DNA of 64,000 nucleotides from Burkholderiales bacterium (GCA_028868825.1 JAGWTU010000018.1:32600-96599); one strand, 5' to 3'. Positions 19,317-27,677 are shown, numbered from the stretch's first letter. Numbers and translations are program-made. The notes: generated from the letters alone by a model not told the origin.

Positions 19317-21142
19317 GCGGCCGCCAGCCCGCGCTGGCGCTGCGGGTCGATGTCGACGTAGCGCCAGAAGTCGCGCACGTAGAGGTTGCGCTCGTAGCCG
19401 AGCACCCAGGGGTGCGTGAGGTCGGTGAAGATGCGGTGCACGTGGACCTTGTAGGGCATGTAGGCGGCCCAGTATCTCTGCGCCAGCGTCATCAACGCCT
19501 GCCGCTCGGGGCCGTCGGGGAGTTCGTGCTGGCGCGCGTAGACGGCGTTGTACGCCGGCAGGTCGAAGCGCGCCAGATTGGACTGGCCGGCGTTGGGTCC
19601 ATAGGCCAGGCCGAGGAGGTCGTCGCCGTCGGGCGCCGTCGGCGTCCAGCCCACGCCCCACATCATCAGCTTGCCGGCGCGCGCGCTCTTCAGGTGTTCC
19701 GGCCATTGCGCGACCTTGAAGCGCATGCGGATGCCGATCGCATCCATGTTCTTCTGCCATTGCTCGACGAGTTGGCGGAAGCTCTGGTCGGGGCTGGTCG
19801 CATATTCGATCTCCAGCGGCGAGCCGTCGGGTTGCTCGCGCCAGCCATCGCCGTTGCGGTCGACATAGCCATAGAGGTCGAGCAGGGCCATCGCGCGGGG
19901 GCGGTCGAAATCGCTCATCACGCTCTTGAACTGCGGGTCGTAGCCCCAGCAGCCCGGCGGGATCGGACCCTGCGCCGGGATCGCCTGGCCGCGGCGCGCA
20001 TCGCGGATCTCGCGCCCGATGTCGACGGCCAGGCAGATCGCGCGGCGCAGCGCGACCTGCGCCGGCGCGTAGCCGCCGACCACCGGATGGTTCATCGCGA
20101 AGTACGACAGCGAATCGTCGCTGCGCGCATAGCGCACCATGCCGACGCCGGCGCGCTCGAGGAAGGGCGCGAGCCGGCCGTTGGGCACGGCGATCGGCGC
20201 ATAGTCGTTGGGCAGCACCTCGATCAGGTCCTGCTCGTGATTGAGGAAGCTGAGCCAGCGCGGCTGCGGCTGCTCGACGATCGAGATCACGACGCGGTCG
20301 ACGAGCGGGAGCCGCCGCCCCCGGAATTGCGCTGCCACCGCCTTCAGGCGGGCGTTGCCGGCAGGCGGGTGCTCGTCGTAGAGGCGCTCGCGGTAGCCGG
20401 CGTTGCGTTCGAGTTCGATGCGCGAGCTGCGCTTCCACCGCGCGAGCCGGAATGCGCCGGTGCCCACCGGATGCTCGCTGATGCGGTCGCCGTAGGCCTC
20501 GACGACCTCGCGCGCGACGGCGCCGGTGAACGAGCCGTCGGCGAACTGGTACAGCAGCCGCGGTGCCGGGCGCGCGAGACGCAGCTCGAAGGTGTAGCGG
20601 TCGAGCGCGCGCAGGCCGTCGACTGGCTCGTCGTAATCGAAGGGCGCGTTCGCGGCGATCGTGCGGCGGCGCAATTCGCTCAGGCCGAGGATCTTCGCGT
20701 TCTCGAGGATGAAGAGGTTGCCGCTCTTCCAGCGCGGGTCGTAATGGCGCTTGATCGCGTAGACGTAATCCTCGGCGACGAGCTCGCGCGGCCGGCCGCC
20801 GAAGGCCGGGTCGCTGGCGAAATGGATGCCGGGCTGGATGCGGAAGGTGTAGCGGCGGTAATCGTCGCCGACCTCGGGCATGGCCGCCGCGGTGGCCGGG
20901 CGCAGGCGCGGCGGGTCGGCGAGGAATTCGAATTCCAGCGGCGCTTCGAGGATGCCGGAGATGACGATGCGCGAGTAGTAATCCGTCACCTGCGCCGGAT
21001 CGAAACCGGACTCGGAGATCAGGAAGGCGTAACGCAGCGTCTTCATCGACGTCGCCGGCGTAGCCGCATCGGCCTGCGCGCGCGCCCGCGCGCCCAGGCC
21101 GGTCAGGCCTGCGGCGAGAACATGCCGGCGCGTGGGGTCCAT
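19313..21142 (-). CDS. ABC transporter substrate-binding protein, family 5 (tandem copy 5, promoter-proximal)
   Basis: A 609-residue receptor and the first gene of the five-gene cluster. The N-terminus MDPTRRHVLAAGLTGLG is a twin-arginine-type signal, followed by a longer linker before KTLRYAFLISESGFDP. It is the most divergent copy (YAIKRHYDP, HPVGTGAFRLARW, ERNAGYRERLY) but retains the DRNGDGWRE loop with PDGSPL. I chose the ATG at 21142 because upstream sequence in this frame does not look coding and the Tat motif is then correctly placed. The 179-base gap to the divergent permease gene should hold promoters for both transcripts. Confidence 0.9.
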   Translation of the reverse strand: MDPTRRHVLAAGLTGLGARARAQADAATPATSMKTLRYAFLISESGFDPAQVTDYYSRIVISGILEAPLEFEFLADPPRLRPATAAAMPEVGDDYRRYTFRIQPGIHFASDPAFGGRPRELVAEDYVYAIKRHYDPRWKSGNLFILENAKILGLSELRRRTIAANAPFDYDEPVDGLRALDRYTFELRLARPAPRLLYQFADGSFTGAVAREVVEAYGDRISEHPVGTGAFRLARWKRSSRIELERNAGYRERLYDEHPPAGNARLKAVAAQFRGRRLPLVDRVVISIVEQPQPRWLSFLNHEQDLIEVLPNDYAPIAVPNGRLAPFLERAGVGMVRYARSDDSLSYFAMNHPVVGGYAPAQVALRRAICLAVDIGREIRDARRGQAIPAQGPIPPGCWGYDPQFKSVMSDFDRPRAMALLDLYGYVDRNGDGWREQPDGSPLEIEYATSPDQSFRQLVEQWQKNMDAIGIRMRFKVAQWPEHLKSARAGKLMMWGVGWTPTAPDGDDLLGLAYGPNAGQSNLARFDLPAYNAVYARQHELPDGPERQALMTLAQRYWAAYMPYKVHVHRIFTDLTHPWVLGYERNLYVRDFWRYVDIDPQRQRGLAAA

Positions 21143-21321
21143 CGGGTGCGGTGCGCTGTCGTCGAAGCGGGTGAGTCTAGAGTCCCGGCGCGCATTCTCG
21201 TTCCCGTGATCCCCCGGGGGCGGACGGGAAATCACGCGAGCCTCCGGGGCGTCCTCGCCCCTACACTCCGCCATCGAGTTGAATGCCGCCGCCCACGAGG
21301 TCGCGGCCTGGAGTCGCGCCG
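21143..21321. promoter_or_regulatory. Divergent control region of the five-receptor transporter locus
   Basis: This is the only non-coding stretch between the receptor cluster and the permease/ATPase operon. It contains a perfect 10-bp palindrome CCCCCGGGGG at 21211-21220. CGTGAT (21205-21210) and ATCACG (21231-21236) form an inverted pair around it, which is a possible operator. No confident -35/-10 pair was recognised. A regulatory role is inferred from position. Confidence 0.4.
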
Positions 21322-22260
21322 ATGTTGGCTTATCTGATCCGACGCCTGTGGCAGATGGTGCCCACGCTGGCCGGCGTGGTGCTGCTGGTGTTCTTCCTGT
21401 TCAAGTATTTCGGCGGCGATCCGGCCGAGGTGCTGGGCGGGCTCAACGCGACGCAGGAGCAGGTGGCGGCCATCCGCACGCAGCTCGGCCTGGACCAGCC
21501 GGTGTGGGTGCAGCTGTGGATCTTCGTCAAGCAGATCGTCACCTTCGACTGGGGCAAGAGCTGGGCCACCAACGAGGCCGTCGGCCACCTCTTCGCGACG
21601 CGGCTGCCGGCGACGCTGACGGTGATGGTGCCGATCCTGATCCTCGACATCTTCCTCGCGCTGCCGGTGGCGATGTGGGTCGCCTACCGGCGCGGCAGCC
21701 TCACCGACCGCGCGATCATGATCGCCGCCACGGTGGCGCTGTCGATCAGCTTCCTCGTCTACGTCATCGTCGGCCAGTACGTGTTCGGCTTCCAGCTCGG
21801 CTGGTTCCCGGTGCAGGGCTGGAGCGACAGCACCTGGACCAACCTGACCGTCTACGACCCGCTGCCGGTGCTGCTGGCGGTGATGGTCGGGCTGGCGCCG
21901 CAGACGCGGCTGTACCGCACCTTCTTCCTCGACGAACTCGGCCAGGACTATGTGCGCACGGCGCGCGCCAAGGGCATGGGCGAGGGCGTCGTGCTGTTCC
22001 GCCATGTGCTGCGCAACGCGATGATCCCGATCCTGACGAACATCGGCCTGGCGCTGCCGGGCATCTTCGTCGGCAGCTTCCTGATCGAGGTCTTCTTCTC
22101 GATCCCCGGCCTCGGCCGCGAGGTGCTGCTGGCGGTGAACCGCAGCGACTTCCCGGTGATCCAGGCCACCACGATCTACCTGGCGATGCTGACGATGCTG
22201 ATCAACCTCGCGACCGACCTCGCCTACAAGGTCGCCGATCCCCGGGTGGTGCTGCGGTGA
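21322..22260 (+). CDS. ABC transporter permease, DppB/OppB type
   Basis: A 312-residue inner-membrane permease of the peptide-type importer family. The N-terminus MLAYLIRRLWQMVPTLAGVVLLVFFLF and the segment LGLDQPVWVQLW are diagnostic, and there are about six membrane helices. The coupling-helix region EAA-like loop DYVRTARAKGMGEGVVLFRHVLRNAMIPI contacts the ATPase. The ATG at 21322 has GGAG upstream and gives the standard N-terminus. The stop overlaps the GTG of the second permease, so the two are coupled. It is the only transporter core near the five receptors. Confidence 0.93.
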   Translation: MLAYLIRRLWQMVPTLAGVVLLVFFLFKYFGGDPAEVLGGLNATQEQVAAIRTQLGLDQPVWVQLWIFVKQIVTFDWGKSWATNEAVGHLFATRLPATLTVMVPILILDIFLALPVAMWVAYRRGSLTDRAIMIAATVALSISFLVYVIVGQYVFGFQLGWFPVQGWSDSTWTNLTVYDPLPVLLAVMVGLAPQTRLYRTFFLDELGQDYVRTARAKGMGEGVVLFRHVLRNAMIPILTNIGLALPGIFVGSFLIEVFFSIPGLGREVLLAVNRSDFPVIQATTIYLAMLTMLINLATDLAYKVADPRVVLR

Positions 22261-23312
22261 GCGCCGTCATCTCGACATCCGCCGCGCTCGACGACGCGCA
22301 ACAGAAGAGCGAAGGCGTCTGGCACGCCGCCTGGCGGCGCTACCAGCGCGACCGCGTCGGCATGGTCTCGCTCGTCATCGTCATCGCCTTCCTGCTGCTC
22401 ATCGCTGCGGCGTCGCTGGGCCTGGTCGCCGGCCACTGGCAGGACGAGGTCGCGGTGCCCGACGCGCCGCCGACCTTCGTCGGCCCCGCGGCGCCGCAGG
22501 TCGACGCCTCGATCGCCGGTCCCAAGGGCCCCGACGTCGACCTGAGCGACATCGACCCGCTGGCGCCGAAATACAAGGAATGGGCCGAGCTGGCCAAGAA
22601 GTACCAGACGGTGGAGAAGCCGAAGGCGCTGACGCGCCCCTTCGGTGCCGACCGCCTCGGCCGCGACGTGCTCGAGAAGACGATCAAGGGCACGCAGATC
22701 TCGGTCTTCGTCGGCGTCATGGCGGCGCTGGTGGCCACCGCCATCGGCACCATGCTGGGCGCCTTCGCCGGCTTCTTCGGCGGCAAGATCGGCGACCTGC
22801 TCGAGTGGGTCTACAACGTCTTCACGAGCATCCCCGACATCCTGCTGATCTTCGCTTTCGCGGCGGTGGCCGGGCGCGGCGTGCAGAGCGTCGTCATCAT
22901 CCTTGCGCTGACCGGCTGGACGGGCATGTACCGCCAGGTGCGCGGCGAGTTCATGAAGCACACCGGCCGCGAATACGTGCGCGCCGCCGAGGCCATCGGC
23001 GCCAGCCGCGGCAGCCGCATCTTCCGCCACATCCTGCCCAACGTCAGCCACGTGATCCTCGTGCGGCTGGGTCTGCTCGTCGTCGGCTTCATCAAGTCCG
23101 AGGTCATCCTGAGCTACCTCGGCCTGGGCGTGCGCGTCGACCAGGTCAGCTGGGGCACGATGCTGGCCGAGGCGCAGAGCGAGCTGATCCTCGGCCATTG
23201 GTGGCAGCTCGTCAGCGCCACCGTCTTCATGGCCGTGTTCGTGACCGCGTTCTCGCTGATGGCCGATGCCGCGCGCGACGCGCTCGACCCCAAGCTGCGC
23301 GGATTGGAGTGA
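22257..23312 (+). CDS. ABC transporter permease, DppC/OppC type
   Basis: A 351-residue inner-membrane permease. It starts at GTG within a GTGA overlap. After a cytoplasmic leader (WRRYQRDRVGMVSLVIV) comes the first helix, then a ~100-residue periplasmic loop holding DIDPLAPKYKEW and HPLGTDxxGRD-like RPFGADRLGRDVLEK. This is longer than in typical DppC. The remaining helices and the EAA loop EYVRAAEAIGASRGSRIFRHILPN follow. It ends a few bases before the ATPase gene. The extended loop may adapt the pore to the unusually large receptors. Confidence 0.92.
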   Translation: MSAVISTSAALDDAQQKSEGVWHAAWRRYQRDRVGMVSLVIVIAFLLLIAAASLGLVAGHWQDEVAVPDAPPTFVGPAAPQVDASIAGPKGPDVDLSDIDPLAPKYKEWAELAKKYQTVEKPKALTRPFGADRLGRDVLEKTIKGTQISVFVGVMAALVATAIGTMLGAFAGFFGGKIGDLLEWVYNVFTSIPDILLIFAFAAVAGRGVQSVVIILALTGWTGMYRQVRGEFMKHTGREYVRAAEAIGASRGSRIFRHILPNVSHVILVRLGLLVVGFIKSEVILSYLGLGVRVDQVSWGTMLAEAQSELILGHWWQLVSATVFMAVFVTAFSLMADAARDALDPKLRGLE

Positions 23313-23317
23313 CGACG

Positions 23318-25006
23318 ATGCTGCTGGACATCCAGGACCTCAAGGTCGCTTTCCGCATGGGCGAAGGCCAGCGCGCCGAGGCCGTCAAGGGCGTGAGCTT
23401 CGGCATCGAGGAGAACGCCACCGTCGCACTGGTCGGCGAATCGGGATCGGGCAAGAGCGTGACGGCGATGTCGGTGCTCAACCTGCTGCCGAGCAACGCC
23501 GAGCGCAGCGGCGCGATCCTCTGGCAGGGCAAGGATCTGCTCCAGGCCTCGACCGCCGAGCTGCAGTCGATGCGCGGCAAGGACATCGCCTGCGTGTTCC
23601 AGGACCCGATGAGTTCGCTCAACCCGGTGATCGACGTCGCGCACCAGCTCTGCGAGCCGCTGATGACGCACATGGGCCTGAGCCGGCGCCAGGCCCGCGT
23701 GCGCGCCGAGGAACTGCTCGGCGAAGTCGGCATCCCCGAGCCGAAGCGGCGCCTGGCGAGCTACCCGCACGAGATGAGCGGCGGCCAGCAGCAGCGCGTG
23801 ATGATCGCGATGGCGCTGGCCTGCGGACCGAGGCTGCTGATCGCCGACGAGCCGACGACGGCGCTGGACGTGACGATCCAGCGCCAGATCCTCGAGCTGC
23901 TGGGCAAGCTCAAGGCCAGCCACCGCATGAGCCTGCTGTTCATCAGCCACGATCTCGCGCTCGTGGGCGAAATCGCCGACCGCGTGCTCGTGATGCGCCA
24001 CGGCGTGATCCGCGAGCAGGGTCCCGTGAAGGCGATCTTCGAGGCGCCGCAGGACGATTACACGAAGGCGCTGCTGGCCTGTCGGCCGAGCCTCGAAGGC
24101 AATCCGGCGCGGCTGCTGGTGATCGACGACCATATGGCCGCCGCGCGCGGCGAAGCGCAGGCCGCGCGCGCCGATGCCGCGGCCAAGGCGCCCGATGCGC
24201 CGGTGGTGCTCGAGGTGCGCGGCCTGGGCAAGAGCTTCTGGCTGCGCGAGGGCGTGTTCGGCCGTCGCGAGTTCAAGGCCGTGCAGAACGTCAACTTCCA
24301 GCTCCGCAAGGGCTACACGCTGGGCGTGGTCGGCGAATCGGGCTCGGGCAAGACGACGATGGGGCTGGCGCTGCTGCGCCTGCACGAGGTCGACCGCGGA
24401 CCCGAGACCGGCGAGGTCATCTTCGACGGCCGCGACCTGCTGCGCCTGGCGCCCGTCGAGCGCCAGCTGATGCGCCGGCGCATCCAGATCGTGTTCCAGA
24501 ACCCGTATGCGAGCCTGAACCCGCGCTTCACGATCGGCCAGGCGCTGCTCGAGCCGATGGTGATCCACAAGATCGGCGCTGACACCGCCGAGCGCGAACG
24601 CCGCGCGCGCGCGCTGCTCGAGAAGGTGGGGCTGGACGGCCGCGCCTTCGGCAAGTACCCGCACGAGTTCAGCGGCGGCCAGCGCCAGCGCGTGGCGATC
24701 GCGCGCTGCCTGACGCTGAACCCCGAGGTGCTGGTGCTCGACGAGGCGGTGAGCGCGCTCGACGTCAGCGTGCAGGCCCAGGTGCTGAATCTGCTCAAGG
24801 ACCTGCAGGACGAGTTCGGACTGGCCTATGTCTTCATCAGCCACGACCTGGCGGTGGTGCGCTTCATCAGCGACGAGGTGCTGGTGATGAAGGACGGCGC
24901 CGTCGTCGAGCAGGCCAGCGCCGCGCAGATCCTGGCCGCGCCGCGCGAGGAGTACACGAAGCGGCTGCTGGCGGCGATACCGCGCGGGTATCGGGCGGCG
25001 GCTTGA
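23318..25006 (+). CDS. ABC transporter ATP-binding protein, fused DppD-DppF type
   Basis: A 562-residue protein with two complete nucleotide-binding domains. Domain 1 (about 1-265) has Walker A GESGSGKS, signature MSGGQQQRV, Walker B LLIADEPTTALD and switch His in FISHDLALV. Domain 2 (about 290-555) has GESGSGKTT, FSGGQRQRV, VLVLDEAVSALD and FISHDLAVV. The linker is Ala-rich. In domain 2 the Walker B reads DEAVSALD, as in some OppF/DppF proteins. The fusion means one polypeptide can drive the two-permease transporter. The start ATG has GGAG 8-11 bases upstream. Confidence 0.93.
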   Translation: MLLDIQDLKVAFRMGEGQRAEAVKGVSFGIEENATVALVGESGSGKSVTAMSVLNLLPSNAERSGAILWQGKDLLQASTAELQSMRGKDIACVFQDPMSSLNPVIDVAHQLCEPLMTHMGLSRRQARVRAEELLGEVGIPEPKRRLASYPHEMSGGQQQRVMIAMALACGPRLLIADEPTTALDVTIQRQILELLGKLKASHRMSLLFISHDLALVGEIADRVLVMRHGVIREQGPVKAIFEAPQDDYTKALLACRPSLEGNPARLLVIDDHMAAARGEAQAARADAAAKAPDAPVVLEVRGLGKSFWLREGVFGRREFKAVQNVNFQLRKGYTLGVVGESGSGKTTMGLALLRLHEVDRGPETGEVIFDGRDLLRLAPVERQLMRRRIQIVFQNPYASLNPRFTIGQALLEPMVIHKIGADTAERERRARALLEKVGLDGRAFGKYPHEFSGGQRQRVAIARCLTLNPEVLVLDEAVSALDVSVQAQVLNLLKDLQDEFGLAYVFISHDLAVVRFISDEVLVMKDGAVVEQASAAQILAAPREEYTKRLLAAIPRGYRAAA

Positions 25007-25040
25007 GTGCCATGGGCTTCGTGATCAGCCGGGGCTGGCC

Positions 25041-25265
25041 GTGACCGAAGCTCCCTTCACACTGCGCGGTGACCACATCGCGCTCGACGCCCTGCTCAAG
25101 GCCACGGGCTTGGCCGAGAGCGGCGGCCGCGCCAAGGCCATGATCGCCGAGGGGCTCGTGCGCGTCGACGGCGAGGTCGAGACTCGCAAGACCTGCAAGA
25201 TCCGCGCGGGTCGCCGCGTGCAATGCGGGGCGACGATGATCGCGGTGCTCCCAGTTCCGGGTTGA
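25041..25265 (+). CDS. S4-domain RNA-binding protein (YbcJ-like)
   Basis: A 74-residue protein formed almost wholly by one S4 RNA-binding fold: HIALDALLKATGLAESGGRAKAMIAEGLVRVDGEVETRKTCKIRAGRRV. The segment AESGGRAKAMI...V.VDGEVE is the S4 signature. It matches the small YbcJ group of Hsp15/tyrosyl-tRNA-synthetase-like RNA-binding modules. The start is GTG at 25041 after GGGGC. It lies 34 bases after the ATPase gene on the same strand, but there is no functional link. Confidence 0.88.
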   Translation: MTEAPFTLRGDHIALDALLKATGLAESGGRAKAMIAEGLVRVDGEVETRKTCKIRAGRRVQCGATMIAVLPVPG

Positions 25266-25338
25266 ATGCGGCGCGCCGAAGCGTGTCGGCGCGTTGCCGT
25301 TGCAGTCGTTGCAAGTCGCGAAAGGCACCACCGCGCGA

Positions 25339-25583
25339 GCCGAGGCTGCCGGGCGCCCGTCTCCGCTCATGTCCCCCGGTCTGGGCTTCGCCCAGCCCTC
25401 CTCCTTGACTTCGCTACGACGGGCACCCGGCATCCTCGGCAGCCACCGCCGGTGGCGTACCTGATCGTGGTCCTCGGGGGGTCGGATCAGGACGGCGGGG
25501 CGGCCTGACGCGGGAAGTCAAGGAGGAGGGCTGTACCCAGCCCGGGGGGCATGGACGCGGCAGGCTGCCCCGCCGTCCTGATC
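25339..25583. repeat. Interleaved inverted-repeat array (three arm pairs), no gene
   Basis: The 316 bases between the S4 gene and xdhC hold no convincing gene but three long inverted-repeat pairs. C: 25339-25361 with 25418-25440 (21 of 23 pair). A: 25394-25412 with 25514-25532 (19 of 19). B: 25485-25507 with 25561-25583 (22 of 23). The order is C-A-C'-B-A'-B', so A overlaps both others and not all pairs can form as simple nested hairpins. Two small perfect hairpins (25381-25395 and 25442-25456) lie inside. B' covers the xdhC stop, so part of it may act as a terminator. It may be a composite of short mobile repeats. Confidence 0.75.
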
Positions 25584-26568
25584 ACGCGCCGATGCCCGCG
25601 CGCGAATCACCACCGAAGTGGCCGGAGCTCGCCGCCCCATGCCGCGCCTGCACCAATGCCGCCGCGATCGACACCGCGATCTCGCCCGGCGTCTTCGCGC
25701 CCAGGTCCAGCCCCACCGGCCCGTGCAGCCGCGCGATCTGCGCGTCGTCGAGGTCGAACAGCTTCAGCCGCTCGCGCCGCTTGGCCGTGTTCGCGCGCGA
25801 GCCCAGGGCGCCGACGTAGAAGGCCGGCGACTTCAAGGCCTCGAGCAGCGCCATGTCGTCGAGCTTGGGGTCGTGCGTCACGGCGACGACGGCGCTGTGC
25901 GGGTCGAGCCGCAGTTCGATCACGAGGTCGTCGGGCATGGCCTTGCTGAAGGTCGTTCCCGGCACGTCCCAGCTGAGGTGGTATTCCTCGCGCGGGTCGC
26001 AGACGATGACGTCGAAGTCGAGCATCTGCGCCATCGGCGCCAGCGCCCGGCTGAGCTGGCCGGCGCCGATGACGAGCAGCCGCCAGCGCGGGCCGTAGAG
26101 CGCGCGCAGACAGCGGCCGTCGAAGCTGAATTCTTCGCCGCGTGCCGCCGGCTCGATCGTCACGTCGCCCGTCGTCAGGTCCAGGCGCCGCGCGACGAGT
26201 TCGTGGGCCGCCGTGCGGGCCAGCACTTCGGTGATCCAGCCGGCGTCTTGCAGCGGCTCCTGCACCAGCCGCAGATTGCCGCCGCAGGGCAGGCCGAAGC
26301 GCGCCGCCTCCTCCTTGCTGACGCCGTAGGCGACGAGCGTCGGGCGGGTGTTGCGCTCGCCCTCGCGCACGCGGGCGATGAGGTCGTCCTCGACGCAGCC
26401 GCCGCTGACCGAGCCGACGACGAGGCCGTCGTCGCGCAACGCCAGCAGCGCACCCGGCGGGCGCGGCGCCGAGCCCCAGGTCTCGATGACGGTGACGAGC
26501 CACACCGCGCGGCCGGCGGCATGCCAGTCGCGGGCCTGTTGCAATACCTGCAGATCGAGGCTGTCCAA
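25582..26568 (-). CDS. XdhC/CoxI family protein
   Basis: A 328-residue protein of the family that inserts or sulfurates molybdenum cofactor for xanthine-dehydrogenase-type enzymes. The N-terminal XdhC_CoxI domain has VIETWGSAPRPPGALLAL and SVSGGCVEDDLI with the conserved Cys. The C-terminal Rossmann-like domain has LLVIGAGQLSRALAPMA, VVAVTHDPKLDD and FYVGALGSRANTAKRRERL. The start is TTG at 26568 with AAGGAG upstream, inside the end of the preceding rlmN-like gene region. No xdhA or xdhB is nearby, so it serves an enzyme encoded elsewhere or a different molybdoenzyme. Confidence 0.88.
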   Translation of the reverse strand: MDSLDLQVLQQARDWHAAGRAVWLVTVIETWGSAPRPPGALLALRDDGLVVGSVSGGCVEDDLIARVREGERNTRPTLVAYGVSKEEAARFGLPCGGNLRLVQEPLQDAGWITEVLARTAAHELVARRLDLTTGDVTIEPAARGEEFSFDGRCLRALYGPRWRLLVIGAGQLSRALAPMAQMLDFDVIVCDPREEYHLSWDVPGTTFSKAMPDDLVIELRLDPHSAVVAVTHDPKLDDMALLEALKSPAFYVGALGSRANTAKRRERLKLFDLDDAQIARLHGPVGLDLGAKTPGEIAVSIAAALVQARHGAASSGHFGGDSRAGIGA

Positions 26569-26579
26569 TCCTGTCTCCT

Positions 26580-27677
26580 TCAGCGCGGCGCGCGGTCGGC
26601 GGCGGCGGCGGTCGGCGCGCCGGCCGCGATCGGGATCATGCGCCGCGGCGCGGCGGTGGCCGCGCGCGCCCGCAATTGTCCGCAACCGGCGTCGACATCC
26701 TGCCCCGCCGAATGCCGCAGTTTCGTCAGCACGCCACGCCGGTGCAGCGTGCGCGCCATCGCCGCCGCGCGCTCCCACGAAGGCCGCCGCCAGGGCATGC
26801 CGGGCACGGCGTTGTACGGGATCAGGTTCATCAGCGCGTACTTGCCGACGAGCAGCGTGGCGATGCCCTCGACCTCGTCGTCGCCGTCGTTGACGCCCTC
26901 GATCAGCGTCCATTGATACTGGATCGGGTAGCCGCTGGCGCGCGCGTAGCGCTCGCCCTGCTCGACGAGTTCGGCGGGCTCGTAGCGCGGCGCGCGCGGC
27001 AGGAGTTCGGCGCGCAGATCGGCCTTCGTCGTGTGCAGCGACAGCGCCAGCGCCGGCTTCACGCGGCCCAGCGGCAGCCGCTCGAACACGCGCGGGTCGC
27101 CGACCGTAGAGAACACGAGGTTCTTGTGGCCGATCGCGCCGCCCTGGCCCAGCAGGTCGATGGCCTCGAGCACGGCGTCGAGGTTGTGCGCCGGCTCGCC
27201 CATGCCCATGAACACGACCTTCTTCACCGGTCGCAGCGTGCGCGCCAGCGCCACCTGGGCGACGATCTCGGCGCTGCCGAGCTGACGCAGGAGCCCGCCC
27301 TGGCCGGTCATGCAGAACACGCAGCCGACGGCGCAGCCGACCTGGGTGCTGACGCACAGCCCGGGCGTGCGGCCATCGGGCAGCAGCACGGCCTCGACCT
27401 GCTGGCCGTCGGCGAGGTCGACGAGCAGCCGCTCGGACCCGTCGTCGCCCGCGTGCCGGCTGTGCAGCCGAGCCAGCTCGGCGAGTTCGGCCGTCAGTGC
27501 CGGCAGCTCGTTGCGCAGCGCCAGCGGCAGGAAATCGTCGAGCTTGCGCCGCCCGCTGTCCTGCGGCTGCGCCAGCGCCCACAGGCGCAGCACGCGCGCC
27601 TCGTGGCGGGGGTTGGCGCCGAGCGCGCGCAGGCGGTCGCGGAGGGTCGAGATCTGCAGCATGGAGGGTTCGGTCAT
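26580..27677 (-). CDS. RlmN-like radical SAM RNA methyltransferase
   Basis: A 365-residue radical SAM enzyme related to RlmN, which makes 2-methyladenosine in 23S rRNA and tRNA. It has the 4Fe-4S motif in VGCAVGCVFCMTGQGG and the mechanistic cysteine before it (GLCVSTQVGC). The SAM-binding FMGMGEPAHNLDAV, the ALSLHTT segment, and the second catalytic cysteine in DVDAGCGQL are also present. The stretch after the cluster (MTGQGGLLRQL) differs from the usual RlmN, and the gene is not in a typical rlmN neighbourhood. It may thus be a second, divergent member with another target. Its ATG overlaps the DUF167 stop (ATGA). Confidence 0.82.
   Translation of the reverse strand: MTEPSMLQISTLRDRLRALGANPRHEARVLRLWALAQPQDSGRRKLDDFLPLALRNELPALTAELAELARLHSRHAGDDGSERLLVDLADGQQVEAVLLPDGRTPGLCVSTQVGCAVGCVFCMTGQGGLLRQLGSAEIVAQVALARTLRPVKKVVFMGMGEPAHNLDAVLEAIDLLGQGGAIGHKNLVFSTVGDPRVFERLPLGRVKPALALSLHTTKADLRAELLPRAPRYEPAELVEQGERYARASGYPIQYQWTLIEGVNDGDDEVEGIATLLVGKYALMNLIPYNAVPGMPWRRPSWERAAAMARTLHRRGVLTKLRHSAGQDVDAGCGQLRARAATAAPRRMIPIAAGAPTAAAADRAPR

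Noticed and set aside
12051..20438. Very long minus-strand frames (900-1200 codons) that seem to fuse two receptor genes
   Set aside because: Each is one receptor preceded by an unrelated frame of the upstream receptor, Arg/Ala/Pro-rich and without family similarity. The real starts lie in ATGA/GTGA overlaps.
25266..25508. A possible 80-codon gene after the S4 protein
   Set aside because: It runs through the inverted-repeat arms, ends inside one of them, and shows no domain or ribosome site.
25582..26568. Selfish or defence island around xdhC/topB
   Set aside because: All neighbours are housekeeping-type genes with uniform base use; no integrase, nuclease, toxin or phage gene was seen.
26580..27677. 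Cfr-type antibiotic resistance methyltransferase
   Set aside because: The overall motifs, including the DxDAGCGQL end, fit RlmN better than Cfr. Divergence alone does not support a resistance role.
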